A stretch of 64,000 nucleotides of DNA from Diploptera punctata (taxonomy: Eukaryota; Arthropoda; Insecta; Blattodea; Blaberidae). The notes below the pieces were generated by a model, which was given only the letters and a program-made list of their open reading frames with translations, did not search any database and was not told the DNA's origin. The position numbers and the translations under genes are program-made. The first letter of the stretch is position 1. The number at the start of each line of letters is the position of its first letter. Location: assembly GCA_030220185.1 (NCBI GenBank), contig JASPKZ010001241.1, positions 1,912,001 through 1,976,000 of the forward strand, written 5' to 3'. This document shows positions 21,810 through 31,949 of this stretch, in pieces.

Positions 21810-23470
21810 ACTGTCTGTGAGAGGAATTTTAGCTAGGAAATTAAATTGCGGAGACAGATTTTCAAACCAACTATTTTATTTTTATTTTTGGTATCCATTT
21901 TAACTTTATTTTAATTAGTTGAATATAAAATTCGCATCTTTGTTAATCTATGTCTTCATCAGATTCACAAACGGATTTCTGGAAGTAACCAATAAAGTTT
22001 TCCAGGAGGGACGTCACACTTTGTAAGAACTTGAATCGACCAGATATTCACTTTCCTTCTCACACGTGAGTGTGATACATGGTTCCACGAATTTTGACCT
22101 TGTCAAAATGTAGAGTAGACTAACACATTTTCCTTACTACATAATATTTTTAATGCCATTAAGACAATTCTTAATAGTCAAATATGTTGATTTTTATCTC
22201 CAATTCCCTTGAAGTTAAAATTGTAATCTCTATTTAAAATGCAATACCTCTTTGTACTAACATATGTTACAGTGCACGTACAGAATATATCATCATACTT
22301 CTCCCTTCATATAAAGAAAATTTCGTCAATTTCACAACAGTCGCTCTATAACGTTTTGAAGATGCAAGGAATTTGATATTAACGGTGAATACTCCAACTT
22401 GTTGTTTCGTATCGATCTCGAATCCATGATCATTCAGAACGCGTTCCTTCATTTTTAATAAGAGACCGATCCACTTCCGATATCCTTGTTAGAGGACATT
22501 CCATTGCATTTTGATGATTTGGATGTTATTTTTGTTCAATTTATAAAATTTCCTTACATGAAGTATATTTGTTGTTGCAAAGCATATACTAAAAATACAG
22601 CGATATTTTCCAATGTAACATTGTGTATATTGAGAAAACCTCCACTGCAGATTACATACGTAATAACTTTTGGCTTATAGATTTTGAAAATGTTATGCCC
22701 GTTCTTGCAAAACGTGATCGGTGGTCTTTCATATTCGTGAATATATCCCTTTGCAGATCAGCACGAATATCGACTTCTAATTGCTTAAAACTAGATTCCC
22801 TGTTGATTATTCATCCAGTAGACAAAATATTTGAGACAATGATATTAAATGAACAAAGACTTCATGCTAATGTTATTCACTTTCAAGCTATTAAAGCTAA
22901 TTCAACAAATTTGCATTTATGTCTATTAAAGCATTCTGAAAATTATGTTTCTAAGGTTACAATCTACGAATACATCACAATAGATGTTGAGTACATTATT
23001 ATGTAGATTTAAATACAGCAATTACACTAAATTTATAATGGGATACAAGTTAAAAGGCATACAGATCATTGAAAGTGCAATCCAACAATCGTATACTGGA
23101 CACTCGGGTATTTAGGTAGAGTGAAATAAACTCAGATTATTATTACTTGGTAGTGCGCAAATTTAAATTGAAAAAATAATTGTAATGGACAACAAACTGA
23201 CAACAAATTTTGCACTACAAATAATGTTGAAAATTCATAATTCGGAGGAAGGAAGTATTCGTGCCTCGTATCATATTATACTTAACATAAATTAAAAACC
23301 TTTAAAAGGAACATAGTTGAAGATTGCAAATAAATAAGAAGAGCAGTAATATTCAAAATAGCCGAATGTTAAGTTATAAATCAACAAATAAATCGAAAAA
23401 AATGGTTACATTCCTGTAATACTGAATTTTAAAAAATCAGACACAAGAAAAAACGTATACCAAATATAGT
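21810..23470. other. No recognisable gene
   Basis: AT-rich. A 127-codon plus-strand frame (22623-23006) and several shorter frames have no motif I recognise, and no second copy occurs in the window. Confidence 0.4.
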
Positions 23471-23479
23471 TACAGACAA

Positions 23480-24000
23480 GAAATGAAGATCATATTAACT
23501 AAAAAATTACGAGCGGAAGTCAGGAACCTCACTAGACGTGTTCGTAGAAAGAATTGAGATATGTCAATTAAATCATTACAAAGGCGCATAACAGGTCCAC
23601 GAAGAAGCTGATTGAAGATTTTAAGAAATTGTCCATCGGAATAAATAATCATTTACGAATAAATACAATCACAAATATGGAATGGCCTGATTTTTATAAG
23701 GCATTATCTCATGATAGTGAACAGCAAGTAGAAAAAGAAGAACAAGTAATATATTACAATGAACCTATATCAGAACCCATAAATTTAATAATCCTAGAAC
23801 AACTTGATATAGTATAGGTAAAATCAAAAAGCGGAAACAGCCCAGGTACAGATAATTTAAATATAAGGTTATACAAATATGGAGGTCTGACTCTAAAACA
23901 ACATTCATTACAGTTATTTAATAACTTATTGCAATCTAATATAATTACCCAAGAATAAGAGACAGGCTTAGTTGTAAATATACATAAAAATGCTCGGAAA
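23480..24000 (+). pseudogene. LINE-F-like remnant upstream of RT
   Basis: Plus-strand fragments read 'DFYKALSHDSEQQVEKEEQV' linker, 'SEPINLIILEQLDIV', then 'KSKSGNSPGTDNLNIRLYKY' (23822-23880), 'GGLTLKQHSLQLFNNLLQ' and 'ETGLVVNIHKNARK'. This is the standard segment between endonuclease and RT: the 'K..K..GPDxLxxELxKYGG' block and the 'W..G.v..iHKK' RT motif 1. The frame is interrupted by stops. No RT core follows. The assignment to LINE-F rather than another lineage is tentative. Confidence 0.65.
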
Positions 24001-24130
24001 ATCGCTGTGAAAATTATTACAGAAGACAGATAACTGTAAAATTCACGTCAAGAAAACGTGTACGTTCCTATATTCCTACTTCTTCTTCCACTTCTTGAAA
24101 TTAGACCTTTTGACCTGTTATCTATATTCC

Positions 24131-24230
24131 TATACTATAGCCTTCAACAATTACATGTTTTGGGTTTAATGTCGTATATTCCTACTTATGATTAAACCCA
24201 AAACATGTAATTGTTAAAGGCTATAGTATA
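24131..24230. repeat. 40-bp inverted repeat with 20-bp loop
   Basis: The arm 24131-24170 ('tatactatagccttcaac ...') is matched in reverse complement by 24191-24230 with one mismatch in 40. 'cctatattccta' and 'tatattcctac' repeats sit next to it. Confidence 0.9.
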
Positions 24231-24239
24231 CATGTTGTG

Positions 24240-24530
24240 ACACATTGATGAATCGTTGATCACATAGCCGTCATTGAATTTCGCGGGCAGAGCGGGATTC
24301 TGATCTCGTCTTAAAAGGCACAAGGAGAGTCTTGACCTGGCGAATCACTAGTAAAAGTTGCCGCGGAGATTTTCACACGAGTCTATATATCGCTTCCAGA
24401 AGAATCGGGTCCTCGGGCTTTCGATTCGAGAAACTTTCAGAATGGGTCTTAAATGTTCAAGGTATAAGGGGAACTTTTCTGAGACATCAGTAGTTGTAGA
24501 GAACTTTTTATTTTTCAATACTATATATAT
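24240..24530. other. Unassigned
   Basis: Moderate GC; no recognisable gene or repeat partner. An (AT)n run follows at 24537-24560. Confidence 0.35.
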
Positions 24531-24569
24531 AGGGGATATATATATATATATATATATATACATATGGTA

Positions 24570-24657
24570 TGATAAGAAAAATAAATGCCTGGACGGGATT
24601 CGAACCCGGATCTCTGAGTCTATACCTCAGTGTGATATCCATTACACCACCAGGCGA
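24570..24657 (-). mobile_element. SINE-D head (tRNA-like), between two (AT)n tracts
   Basis: The minus strand can be folded like a tRNA: acceptor 'gcctgg' with 'ccaggc', D arm 'gtg...cac', a perfect 5-bp anticodon stem 'ctgag/ctcag' and T loop 'ttcgaat'. The anticodon position reads ATA and acceptor pair 7 and one T-stem pair do not match. A run 'atttatttttctt' follows, as after the tRNA-like heads at 32830, 33710 and 61945, so I call it a SINE head, not a tRNA gene. (AT)n tracts flank it (24537-24560, 24713-24741). Confidence 0.65.
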
Positions 24658-24707
24658 ATCCAATTCAAACATTTATTTTCTTATATATGTATTATATTCC
24701 CCATTAT

Positions 24708-24745
<38 letters not shown>

Positions 24746-24779
24746 ATAAGTAATAATAGTAATTTTTTTAACTAACTAA

Positions 24780-25920
24780 CATATTTACTTATGTATTGGG
24801 TAATACCGTATTTCATGTAACTAATTGCAATTGTTGAGGGTATCTTCCGGGCAAATTTTAAAAATGTTAACGACATGGCGTGTATTGGCACCAGGCGACA
24901 GGCAAGCTCCAAGTGACGCCGTAAACGTCCCCTCTCGCGCTCAGTGAGTGGTGTTGCAATAGCTGCTTGTTATAGTAAATTTGCCGCGGAACTTCTGGAT
25001 GTTTATTGACAAAACTGCTGTTTATTTACGAAATTTTATGTTCTTCTTTTAATTAATTTTACTTTGTCTGGCTGGAAGGAGAATAGCGTGAGGTACAGAT
25101 TGATAAAGTGTCAAAAGAAAATTACATTTATGAGAGTACAAAGGAAATTTCGATTTAAGTTCTCTTATATGATGTAACCGGAGGACATCCATTCATAATG
25201 TAGTGAAAAATTCTTGTAAAGCATTTTTATTTCTTTGGAAATTGAAAAATAAAACTCTCGTGGAATCCATATAAGCTGGAAGAACTTGAACGGATATTTC
25301 GACAGTAAATTGAACGAATTTCGAAATAGAAATTGCAGCGTGTTTTTGACAATATATGGAAAGGTTTATTTTTTTTCCGCATAATGACGATCAATTTAAC
25401 CAATACATCTAGGTAGGTGAGTTGTATGTTGGCTCCTTTGTACCTCCAGTTTGCGCATATAGTTATACAGGGAAGGACTACGGACTGTTAATGATTCAAC
25501 TCAATGTAGAATCTACCCTCTCTTCAGGCGTAAACTTACTTAGATATTCAACAGAGCGAGCGGTCTGAAAGTCTAAGTCTTTGGCATAGGTCTATGAAAC
25601 TCGTAAGCTGGACCAGGGTTAGTGTTTGTCGTTCTCTGTGAATGGAGTCCGCCACTGTCGCTAGAAATGGGTGTTCAAATTACAGTTTTCCTTAAACATA
25701 TTTACTAATATTGACTAAAGATATTGTTCAAATTGATGTCCATCTACTTCAAATATTCTTGACATCTCCGAAGGTATTATGAATTTATACGTGCGAGTTA
25801 GTATACCGTAATTCCCCCGACTTCTCGTGCAATACAAATATCAAAAGAGCTCAAAGGCGACTGAACAGGATCAATCAGATTTCCTGCGTCCTTGAAGACA
25901 GGGATAGAGAGAAAGGGCAG
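24780..25920. other. No recognisable gene
   Basis: Mixed-composition sequence with no long frames, no repeat partner in this window and no tRNA-like promoter that I could see. Confidence 0.4.
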
Positions 25921-25926
25921 GGTCAG

Positions 25927-26990
25927 AAATAGTAGTAGTAATAGGAATTCATTAGACTAGAAGTAAGATATATACAATGTTATTTACAAATATGGGTCGC
26001 ACGGGCAGTAAGCCGTGCGTGCTGGTGACAGTCCGTTACAATAAAGTAATGTTTGGTAATAGTATAAAGAAAAACAAAAGGAAAACAATAATATTTCAAA
26101 TACATAAAGTAAATAAAGTAAAGCGATCCCACTACAGGCCTTAGGAGGCCCTTGGTATAGTAGGAGGTTAAGGCAATTGGCAATTGATGTCAGCCGGGTT
26201 GCCAGCCCTGCGTGACGGCCGCCTTTACCCCAGAACGTATCTGGTACTCATTTCCGTTAGAGACTGAGTCGACCCCAGGGCAATAGTGCCGTCAAAAGGT
26301 TTTGGGTCAGTTTAAAAATCCTGACCCCACCGGGACTCGAACCCTCACCCTTCCGGCTTGTAGCGCTGTGCCTTAACCACTACGCTACGGCGTGCACATA
26401 ATAATATTAAAATTACATAATAATACAATAACCTTATACATTAATTATGTTATGTAGAACGACCGGCAGATACAAGAACGCAAACAAGAAAATCAAAAAG
26501 ACTGATGAATTTACCGGCAGAAAAGAAAGTATTTGAGAGAAGGGGGAAGTTAAAAAAATACAGGTAAGACTGATGGCAAGGGAACAAAATAGGATTTGTT
26601 GACAGTCGGTACATGGAATATCGAAGGGTTAAAACATAAACTTTCAATGGACAGATGTGTAGAGTTTATTGAACACTTGATATATTAGCTCTAGCAGAGA
26701 CATGGTTAAAAGCCAATGCATATGTAAATCTATGCAATATAAAAGGTTATTTCAACGGTAGTGAAACTAAGGAGAAGAGAGGTAGATATCCAGGTGGTGT
26801 TGCCATTTTATATAAGGCTAACTTAGATCCGTATATTAAAGAGGTAAATATTGCTTTAAAAGGGGCAATTTGTATATATTACCATGCAGGAGGAGCACAA
26901 ATGCGTCTGTTGCGTATTTGTCGCCAGCCACTAACTAGATATGCCAATCCAATTTTTTTCGTTGAACTGTCTGACTCGTTGGCAGAAAGA
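25927..26990. mobile_element. LINE-A copy 3: 3' end on minus strand, 5' part inverted
   Basis: Bases 25927-26113 and 26398-26455 match the LINE-A 3' UTR in minus orientation (the shared 'atgggtcgcacgggcagtaa' at 25991, and the tail of TAG units at the left edge). From 26456 the sequence switches to the plus orientation and gives the end of ORF1 ('aacgaccggcaga') and the start of the endonuclease: 'LLTVGTWNIEGLKHKLSMDR', 'ALAETWLKANAYVNLCN' and 'RGRYPGGVAILYKANLDPY'. It stops at about 26990 within the endonuclease. This is the layout expected from twin priming (5' inversion). SINE-C sits inside the 3' part. The frame has small deletions. Confidence 0.85.
26114..26397 (-). mobile_element. SINE-C, full-length, inside LINE-A copy 3
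   Basis: The minus strand starts at 'gcacgccgtagcgtagtggt' (26397), with box B 'gggttcgagtcccgg' near 26345. The body is 'ggtcgactcagtctctaac' and 'ggcggccgtcacgcagggct'. The 3' part is 'gccttaacctcctactatac' and 'gggcctcctaaggcctgt', then a TTTACTTTA-type tail. It supplies the uninterrupted reference for the split copy at 19524-21800. Confidence 0.88.
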
Positions 26991-27147
26991 GAATGTCTGA
27001 CTCCAGCGTGTTACTACTTCCGACCTCGTTCACTGCACTGCCTCCAGGACTAAAATCGCCGCCGAATGCCTAAATAATGTAAACGAAAAACGCTTCTTAT
27101 GCACATTTCCGCATGTAACTGGTTATTATATTCCCTAATATTTTATT

Positions 27148-27463
27148 GGGGACCAACCTCATGGGCTAGTGGTCAGCGTTTGTGACTACTGTTCATGAGG
27201 TGCGGGGTTCTATTCCCGGTCAAAGCATAGGCATTTTTCCTTAAACGGAATCATTCCTGTGGTTGCCTATGGTCTGAAATTTAGGTTAAGTTTACGTTAA
27301 GAACTCTCCTGGCACTTCATTATAATGTATCACACATCATATCATCGGGGTAACGTAACTCCGCCTTCTAGGCGCCCCAAATTCACAAGTGGGTTACAAT
27401 TACGCCAATACCAGGAGAGAACACCAAAAATGTCGAAATGAAAACCTGGGACATTGAATGTAC

Positions 27464-27507
<44 letters not shown>

Positions 27508-27642
27508 GAATGGGAGATTGCGTTCTGTGCCTTAACATGAATGCAGCATTTCACACGGGTCTACTTTTTCTTTAAGAATATGTTTACGGTTTCAAACCAA
27601 AGTACCGGTATCAGTTTGAAGAGTATAATTTCAGATAATACT
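27148..27642 (+). mobile_element. SINE-E with tRNA-like head
   Basis: Box A-like 'gggctagtggtcagcg' (27163-27178) and box B-like 'ggggttctattcccgg' (27204-27219) begin the element. The body has 'ctcctggcacttcattataa', 'ggcgccccaaattcacaagt' and 'aacctgggacattgaatgta', followed by (AT)n at 27463-27500 and a unique tail. Part of this body is tandemly repeated next to it. Confidence 0.7.
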
Positions 27643-27805
27643 AAGAACTCTCCTGGCATGTCATTATAATATATCACACATATCATCGGGGTAACCTGAC
27701 TCCACCTTCTAGGCGCCCCAAATTCAGAAGTGGGTTACTATTACGCCAATAGACAGGAGAGAACACCAGAAATGTCGAAATGACAACCTGGGACATTGAA
27801 TGTAC

Positions 27806-27856
<51 letters not shown>

Positions 27857-27997
27857 AATAAGAATGGGAGATTGCGTTCTGTGCCTTAACATGAATGCAG
27901 CATTTCACACGGGTCTACTTTTTCTTTAAGAATATGTTTACGGTTTCAAACCAAAGTACCGTTATCAGTTTGAAGAGTATAATTTCAGATAATACTA
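27299..27997. repeat. 344-bp tandem duplication of the SINE-E body
   Basis: 'aagaactctcctggca' starts at 27299 and again at 27643. Both units run through the same (AT)n tract (27463-27500 and 27804-27853) to 'ttcagataatact'. The units differ by scattered substitutions, and the second has a longer AT run. The tRNA-like head is not duplicated. Confidence 0.92.
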
Positions 27998-28010
27998 ATT
28001 TTTTCTCTTT

Positions 28011-28012
<2 letters not shown>

Positions 28013-28062
<50 letters not shown>
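28013..28062. repeat. (AT)n microsatellite
   Basis: About 24 uninterrupted AT units just after the SINE-E duplication. Confidence 0.95.
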
Positions 28063-28064
<2 letters not shown>

Positions 28065-28089
28065 ACCTCTATATCAATGAATCATAGTG

Positions 28090-28590
28090 TTCTACCCAAG
28101 AGCAGGTCTTTCACTGCAAACTCAACATTCTCCATTATTTCCTGAACTCAGCCTTCCTTTTTTGTTTTAATATTGTCTATCATCTGATATTATTTCCTTA
28201 ACTCAGCCTTTCTTTTGTTTTAATATTGTCTATCATATGATGTATTTTTCTGCCTCTAACTTTCTTTCCATTGACCATTCCTTCTAGGGCATCCGTTAGC
28301 AGGTAGTTTCTTCTTAGCCAGTGGCCAATCCAATTTCTTTTCCTCTTCTTTATGAGTTCCAGCATTGTTCTTCCTTCACCCACTCTGTCTAGTACATCTT
28401 TATTTTTAATTTTTCCTGTCCATTTTATACGTTCCATTCTTCACCATATTCACATCTTAAAAGCTTCCTGTCGCTTTTCCTCATTCCGTCGTAATGTCCA
28501 AGTATGTACATCATACAATGCTATATATAACAGACTAAATACACACACTATTCATTTCTTCCAAACATTTCCATGAAAGCAAATTTAGAA
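28090..28590 (-). pseudogene. LINE-G remnant, C-terminal region and 3' end
   Basis: The minus-strand frame 28437-28198 reads MERIKWTGKIKNKDVLDRVG, EGRTMLELIKKRKRNWIGHW, LRRNYLLTDALEGMVNG and KKVRGRKIHHMIDNIK. This is the well-known tail 'MERIxWTDKIxNExVLxRVGEER ... KRKxxWIGHxLRRNxLLxxxLEGxVxGKRxRGRxRxxxxDxIK' of an insect LINE lineage. Upstream (28440-28590) continues as 'LRRNEEKRQEAFKM'. The 3' end at 28090-28121 has a hairpin resembling the SINE-A tail. A 52-bp internal tandem duplication lies at 28137-28240. RT core and endonuclease are absent. Confidence 0.85.
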
Positions 28591-28695
28591 TTATATATTT
28601 TAAATAGGCCCTACATTTCTAAGAAACTAAAAATTGAAATATAAAATAGATACGTGAGATGTCAGTCGTCCTCAACTTTGTAATGTTTTAGAATA

Positions 28696-28963
28696 TCAAG
28701 TAGTAGTTTCGAAACCCATGGTCCATTCTCTCTTTGTATATTGGTATTAACTGTTGTTTGTTAGAAATTTGTAAAGTGTTCAGGTCATTGTGTGTTTTCT
28801 CGTTAAGTAAGTTATGTTCCTGTCTTCTTTCAATATCTCGGAGCATACACTTAACGAGAACACACCCAATGACCTGAACCCTCTTTACAAAGTTCTAGGA
28901 AGCAACAGTTATTACCAATGTGCAAGCAGAAGATGTAACATGTGTTCCGGAAGTACTACTTGA
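28696..28963. repeat. Foldback element, arms about 114 bp, loop 40 bp
   Basis: The left arm 28696-28808 ('tcaagtagtag ... tctcgttaagt') and right arm 28849-28963 ('acttaacgaga ... tactacttga') are inverted repeats of roughly 75-80 per cent identity, best at the inner ends ('gttcaggtcattg' and 'tctcgttaagt'). Confidence 0.85.
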
Positions 28964-28969
28964 TTGTAT

Positions 28970-29475
28970 TTTTATACAGATTTTTTAATGTTTACGCATC
29001 TTTCTGTGCCTAAAGTTGTATTTTTCTTCTCCACTCGTCTCTATCCATACATTCCATGTCCTCCGGTCCTCTTGTTCTCATTCAAGTACTTACTTCTTGC
29101 ATCCGCGAGTTTTGAATGTCTTCCTTTCCATCTTCTTCCAAGTGGACACCATTCCAATGTTTTTCTGGGTAACCTTCCTTGTTGCATTCGTCGTACATGC
29201 TCATACCAATTTAATTGCTTATATCTTATATAATCTACTATTGAATATCAAATATTAATTTGTTTTCTCATATGAGAGTATTTCTTACTTTTTTCTAATT
29301 TTGTACATCTTGCTGCTCTCCTTATGAAATTCATTTCCATCGACATACGTTTTTGTTCTAAGTTTTTGTTGAATTTCCAAACTTCAGCTCCATATGTGAC
29401 AGTACTTGTCACTATTGAATTATATATTTGTAACCTATTTATTCTGGTTATATGTATTCTTGATATTTTACATTA
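28970..29475 (-). pseudogene. LINE-H remnant, copy 2
   Basis: Better preserved than 3105-3560. The minus strand gives 'TYGAEVWKFNKNLEQKRMSM', 'EMNFIRRAARCTKLE', then 'QINIQYSRLYKI', 'QLNWYEHVRRMQQGRLPRKT' (one shift) and 'LEWCPLGRRWKGRHSKLAD'. The block order 'YGxExWxxN ... EMxFIRRAARC ... L.W.xHVxRM..xRLPrK.LEW.P.GRRxKGR' is a non-LTR element tail. The sequence ends near 28970, immediately after the foldback arm. Confidence 0.75.
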
Positions 29476-29553
29476 TAAACTTGAGGACCACTGATATCTC
29501 AGGTCCTTATTTTACTTTTTAATTTTTATATAGTGATCTCAACAGTGTTTTGT

Positions 29554-30351
29554 AATGAATATTAAAAGTATTAGCTTTGACTATCTAACTCATGCCCCAA
29601 ATGGGAGTCGATGACCAATCACGTTTCAATGATTTCTGTTTTACAACCAATCACAGTCGTGTTTCACCAAATATTTATCAGTGTTATATTTACCATATTA
29701 AAGAAAGCTCCTCCTTTTTAATATTCTGAACAGGTCTGACCATTATTTTGCAGCTAGGGCGACCGAGCATAACAGAACATAAGGCTAAAAGATGGGGGAG
29801 ATGGGGAAGAGAAGGTCAAACAAACGAGGAGTTAGTTAATATGAAAACAGTTGTAGCAATTTATTATACCACCAAAACAAGAAACCACTGTTGGCACTTT
29901 CTTAAATGTATTTTTTCCCAGGTACGTAGGCAGTATCCATGAAAAATATACTTGTCATTATTTACAGCATACGACATCAGAAGGAAATTACTATACAGTT
30001 TGATGCGTTTCATTTTTTCTCCACTAGAGAATTCTTACAATTATTGCTTTCCTTTGGCAATAAATAGTATGATCAGGTTTCTGAGAGTGATACACAAAAG
30101 AAGTAGATGAAGCGTACCTATCGTTTCTCATTTGTTTTCAAACATCGCCGTTTACATTAAATATATAAATATTTTAAAATAACTATAGTTAAATAATGAT
30201 TTGTGAGTAAACAGCTTAATTTTATTCGTGAAATAGTCCTAACAAATGCCACTCTTGGTTTCCAAATTCTCTAGATAAATTCACTCCTCACTTCGTGAGT
30301 CGTGAATTTATCGATAATTTGGAAATCACTCGTGGCATTACTTATGATAAA
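29554..30351 (+). repeat. Repeat P, copy 2
   Basis: Shares the ordered blocks of copy 1: 'actcatgccccaaatggga' (29591), CCAATCA at 29614 and 29648, 'aacatcgccgtttacatta' (30143), 'ataatgatttgtgagtaaac' (30195) and the terminal hairpin 30246-30338, ending 'cattacttatgataaa'. It is longer than copy 1 by an internal stretch around 29700-29930. Confidence 0.8.
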
Positions 30352-30359
30352 CTATTCAA

Positions 30360-31120
30360 AAATCATTTAATATTCAAATAAATGTGTTTGGGATTCTGTT
30401 TTAAGACAATTAAAAAACAATTGTCATGGGAATATAGTACATAAAATCACCGCAGGTGGCAGCTGTGCTAGTACGGTACATATTTACATTGATATGCGCA
30501 CAATAACTCCTGCTGCATTCATTACGTTTCAATTATGAAGCGACATGATGAAAAACACAACCGTGATAATATTTGTGCGAGCATGTAATGCTTTATTGCA
30601 GGTGCGCTCGGTTGTTGATGTTCAAATGGCTATGCAAGCTAAACAACTTGACATGAAAATTGTTATGAGCGAGGGGACATGATTAAGTTTGCTTATTTAC
30701 CTACAAGTATAATTCATCACTGACGATGTTGAATTTCTCCATCAGTTATTTCACGTCTACCACTTATAGGAAATAACTTTGTCACTTTCTGTATAATAAA
30801 TTACATTGACCAGTTCATAAATTCTAGGTTCATTTCATAGATAATTATAGTAGAAGTTACTTATTGATCTTTTTCATTGACTCTACGTGCTATACATGCC
30901 TCGTGCCTCCTGGTTCGTAGAGAGAGAAAACATTTAACTTCATCAACATCAAGGATTTGGCCCTCTGTCCCGTTCCGACTTGAACCGATTTTGGTCCCTC
31001 CATCCAGTAAATTGTCCTTCTTGACTTCTACATCCAGTAGGTCTGTAGTTTAAAATAATTTTAGGAGGTTCGTACCATTTTTGTGTTTGTTTTTATCTGT
31101 CAATTTAAAAATATTTAATT
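30360..31120. other. No recognisable gene
   Basis: AT-rich sequence without recognisable coding blocks. Confidence 0.4.
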
Positions 31121-31129
31121 GATCTCTTA

Positions 31130-31467
31130 GAATCGTCCGCGGTGGACTAGTGGTTATGCTCCTTGCCTCTGGTCCCGAGGGTCGCGGGTTCAAACCCGGC
31201 CGGGATCGATGAATTTTATTAGGAAGGTGAAATCTAAGGGGCAATTCCTCCGGGAGGGACTTTAAGCCGTGGGTCCCGAGTCTCAAGATTTTCAGGCTTG
31301 TAAAAGATTCTTATGCGTGAATATAAAGGCCTCTAATCAACATTTACCTAATTTTCCCGTCCTGTACTACCTTGGTTTCCTGGATGTGAGTATTAGGCGG
31401 AATGCTGACCACGGGCCGTTCCAATGACGTATATATGAAAACAAGTGTAACTAAATTTAGTCTTCTT
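31130..31467 (+). mobile_element. SINE-F, left copy of an inverted pair
   Basis: The tRNA-like head starts at 'gtccgcggtggactagtggt', with box B 'gggttcaaacccgg' at 31188. The body has 'gggagggactttaagccgtg' and 'actaccttggtttcctg', ending 'gaaaacaagtgtaact'. The right copy at 31540-31863 is in the opposite orientation at about 85 per cent identity. Confidence 0.75.
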
Positions 31468-31539
31468 GTAAGCCCATGATTTCCCTTAACAGAGATTTAG
31501 GCGCTCTTCCCCTACAGAGAAGAATTTTAACCATACTAA

Positions 31540-31863
31540 TTTAGTTACACTTGTTTTCGTATAGATGTCATTTGAGTGGTCCGTGGTCAGCGTTCCGCCT
31601 CATATTGACATCTAGGAAACCAAGGTAGTACTAGGACGGGAAAATTCGGTAAATTTTGCTTAGAGGCCTTTTCATTCAGGCTTAAGGACCTTTTACGAGC
31701 CTGAAAATCTCCAGACTCGGGACCCACGGCTTAAAGTCCCTCCCGGAAGACTTGCTTCTTGGATTTTTCCATCCTAAGAAATCCATCGACCCCGGCCGGG
31801 TTTGAACCCGCGACCCTCGGGAACAGAGGCAAGGAGCATAATCACTAGTCCACCGCGGCCGAT
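31540..31863 (-). mobile_element. SINE-F, right copy of an inverted pair
   Basis: The reverse complement of this interval has the same head ('ccgcggtggactagtgatta'), box B and tail as the left copy. An 80-bp segment W lies between the copies (about 31468-31539), and a reverse-complement copy of W lies immediately to the right (about 31864-31945; shared 'cccctacag' and 'accatacta'). Confidence 0.75.
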
Positions 31864-31949
31864 AAATTAGTATGGTTCAATTTCTTCCCTGTAGGGGAGA
31901 GTGCCTATTATCTCGTTGAGGGAAGCAAGGTCTTACAAGACACAAGAAG

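Noticed and set aside
24585..24655. tRNA gene on the minus strand
   Set aside because: The fold is good, but an acceptor and a T-stem pair fail, the anticodon position reads ATA, and the downstream sequence matches other SINE-D heads.
27299..27997. CRISPR-like or satellite array
   Set aside because: Only two units, each 344 bp or longer, derived from SINE-E; the window is eukaryotic.
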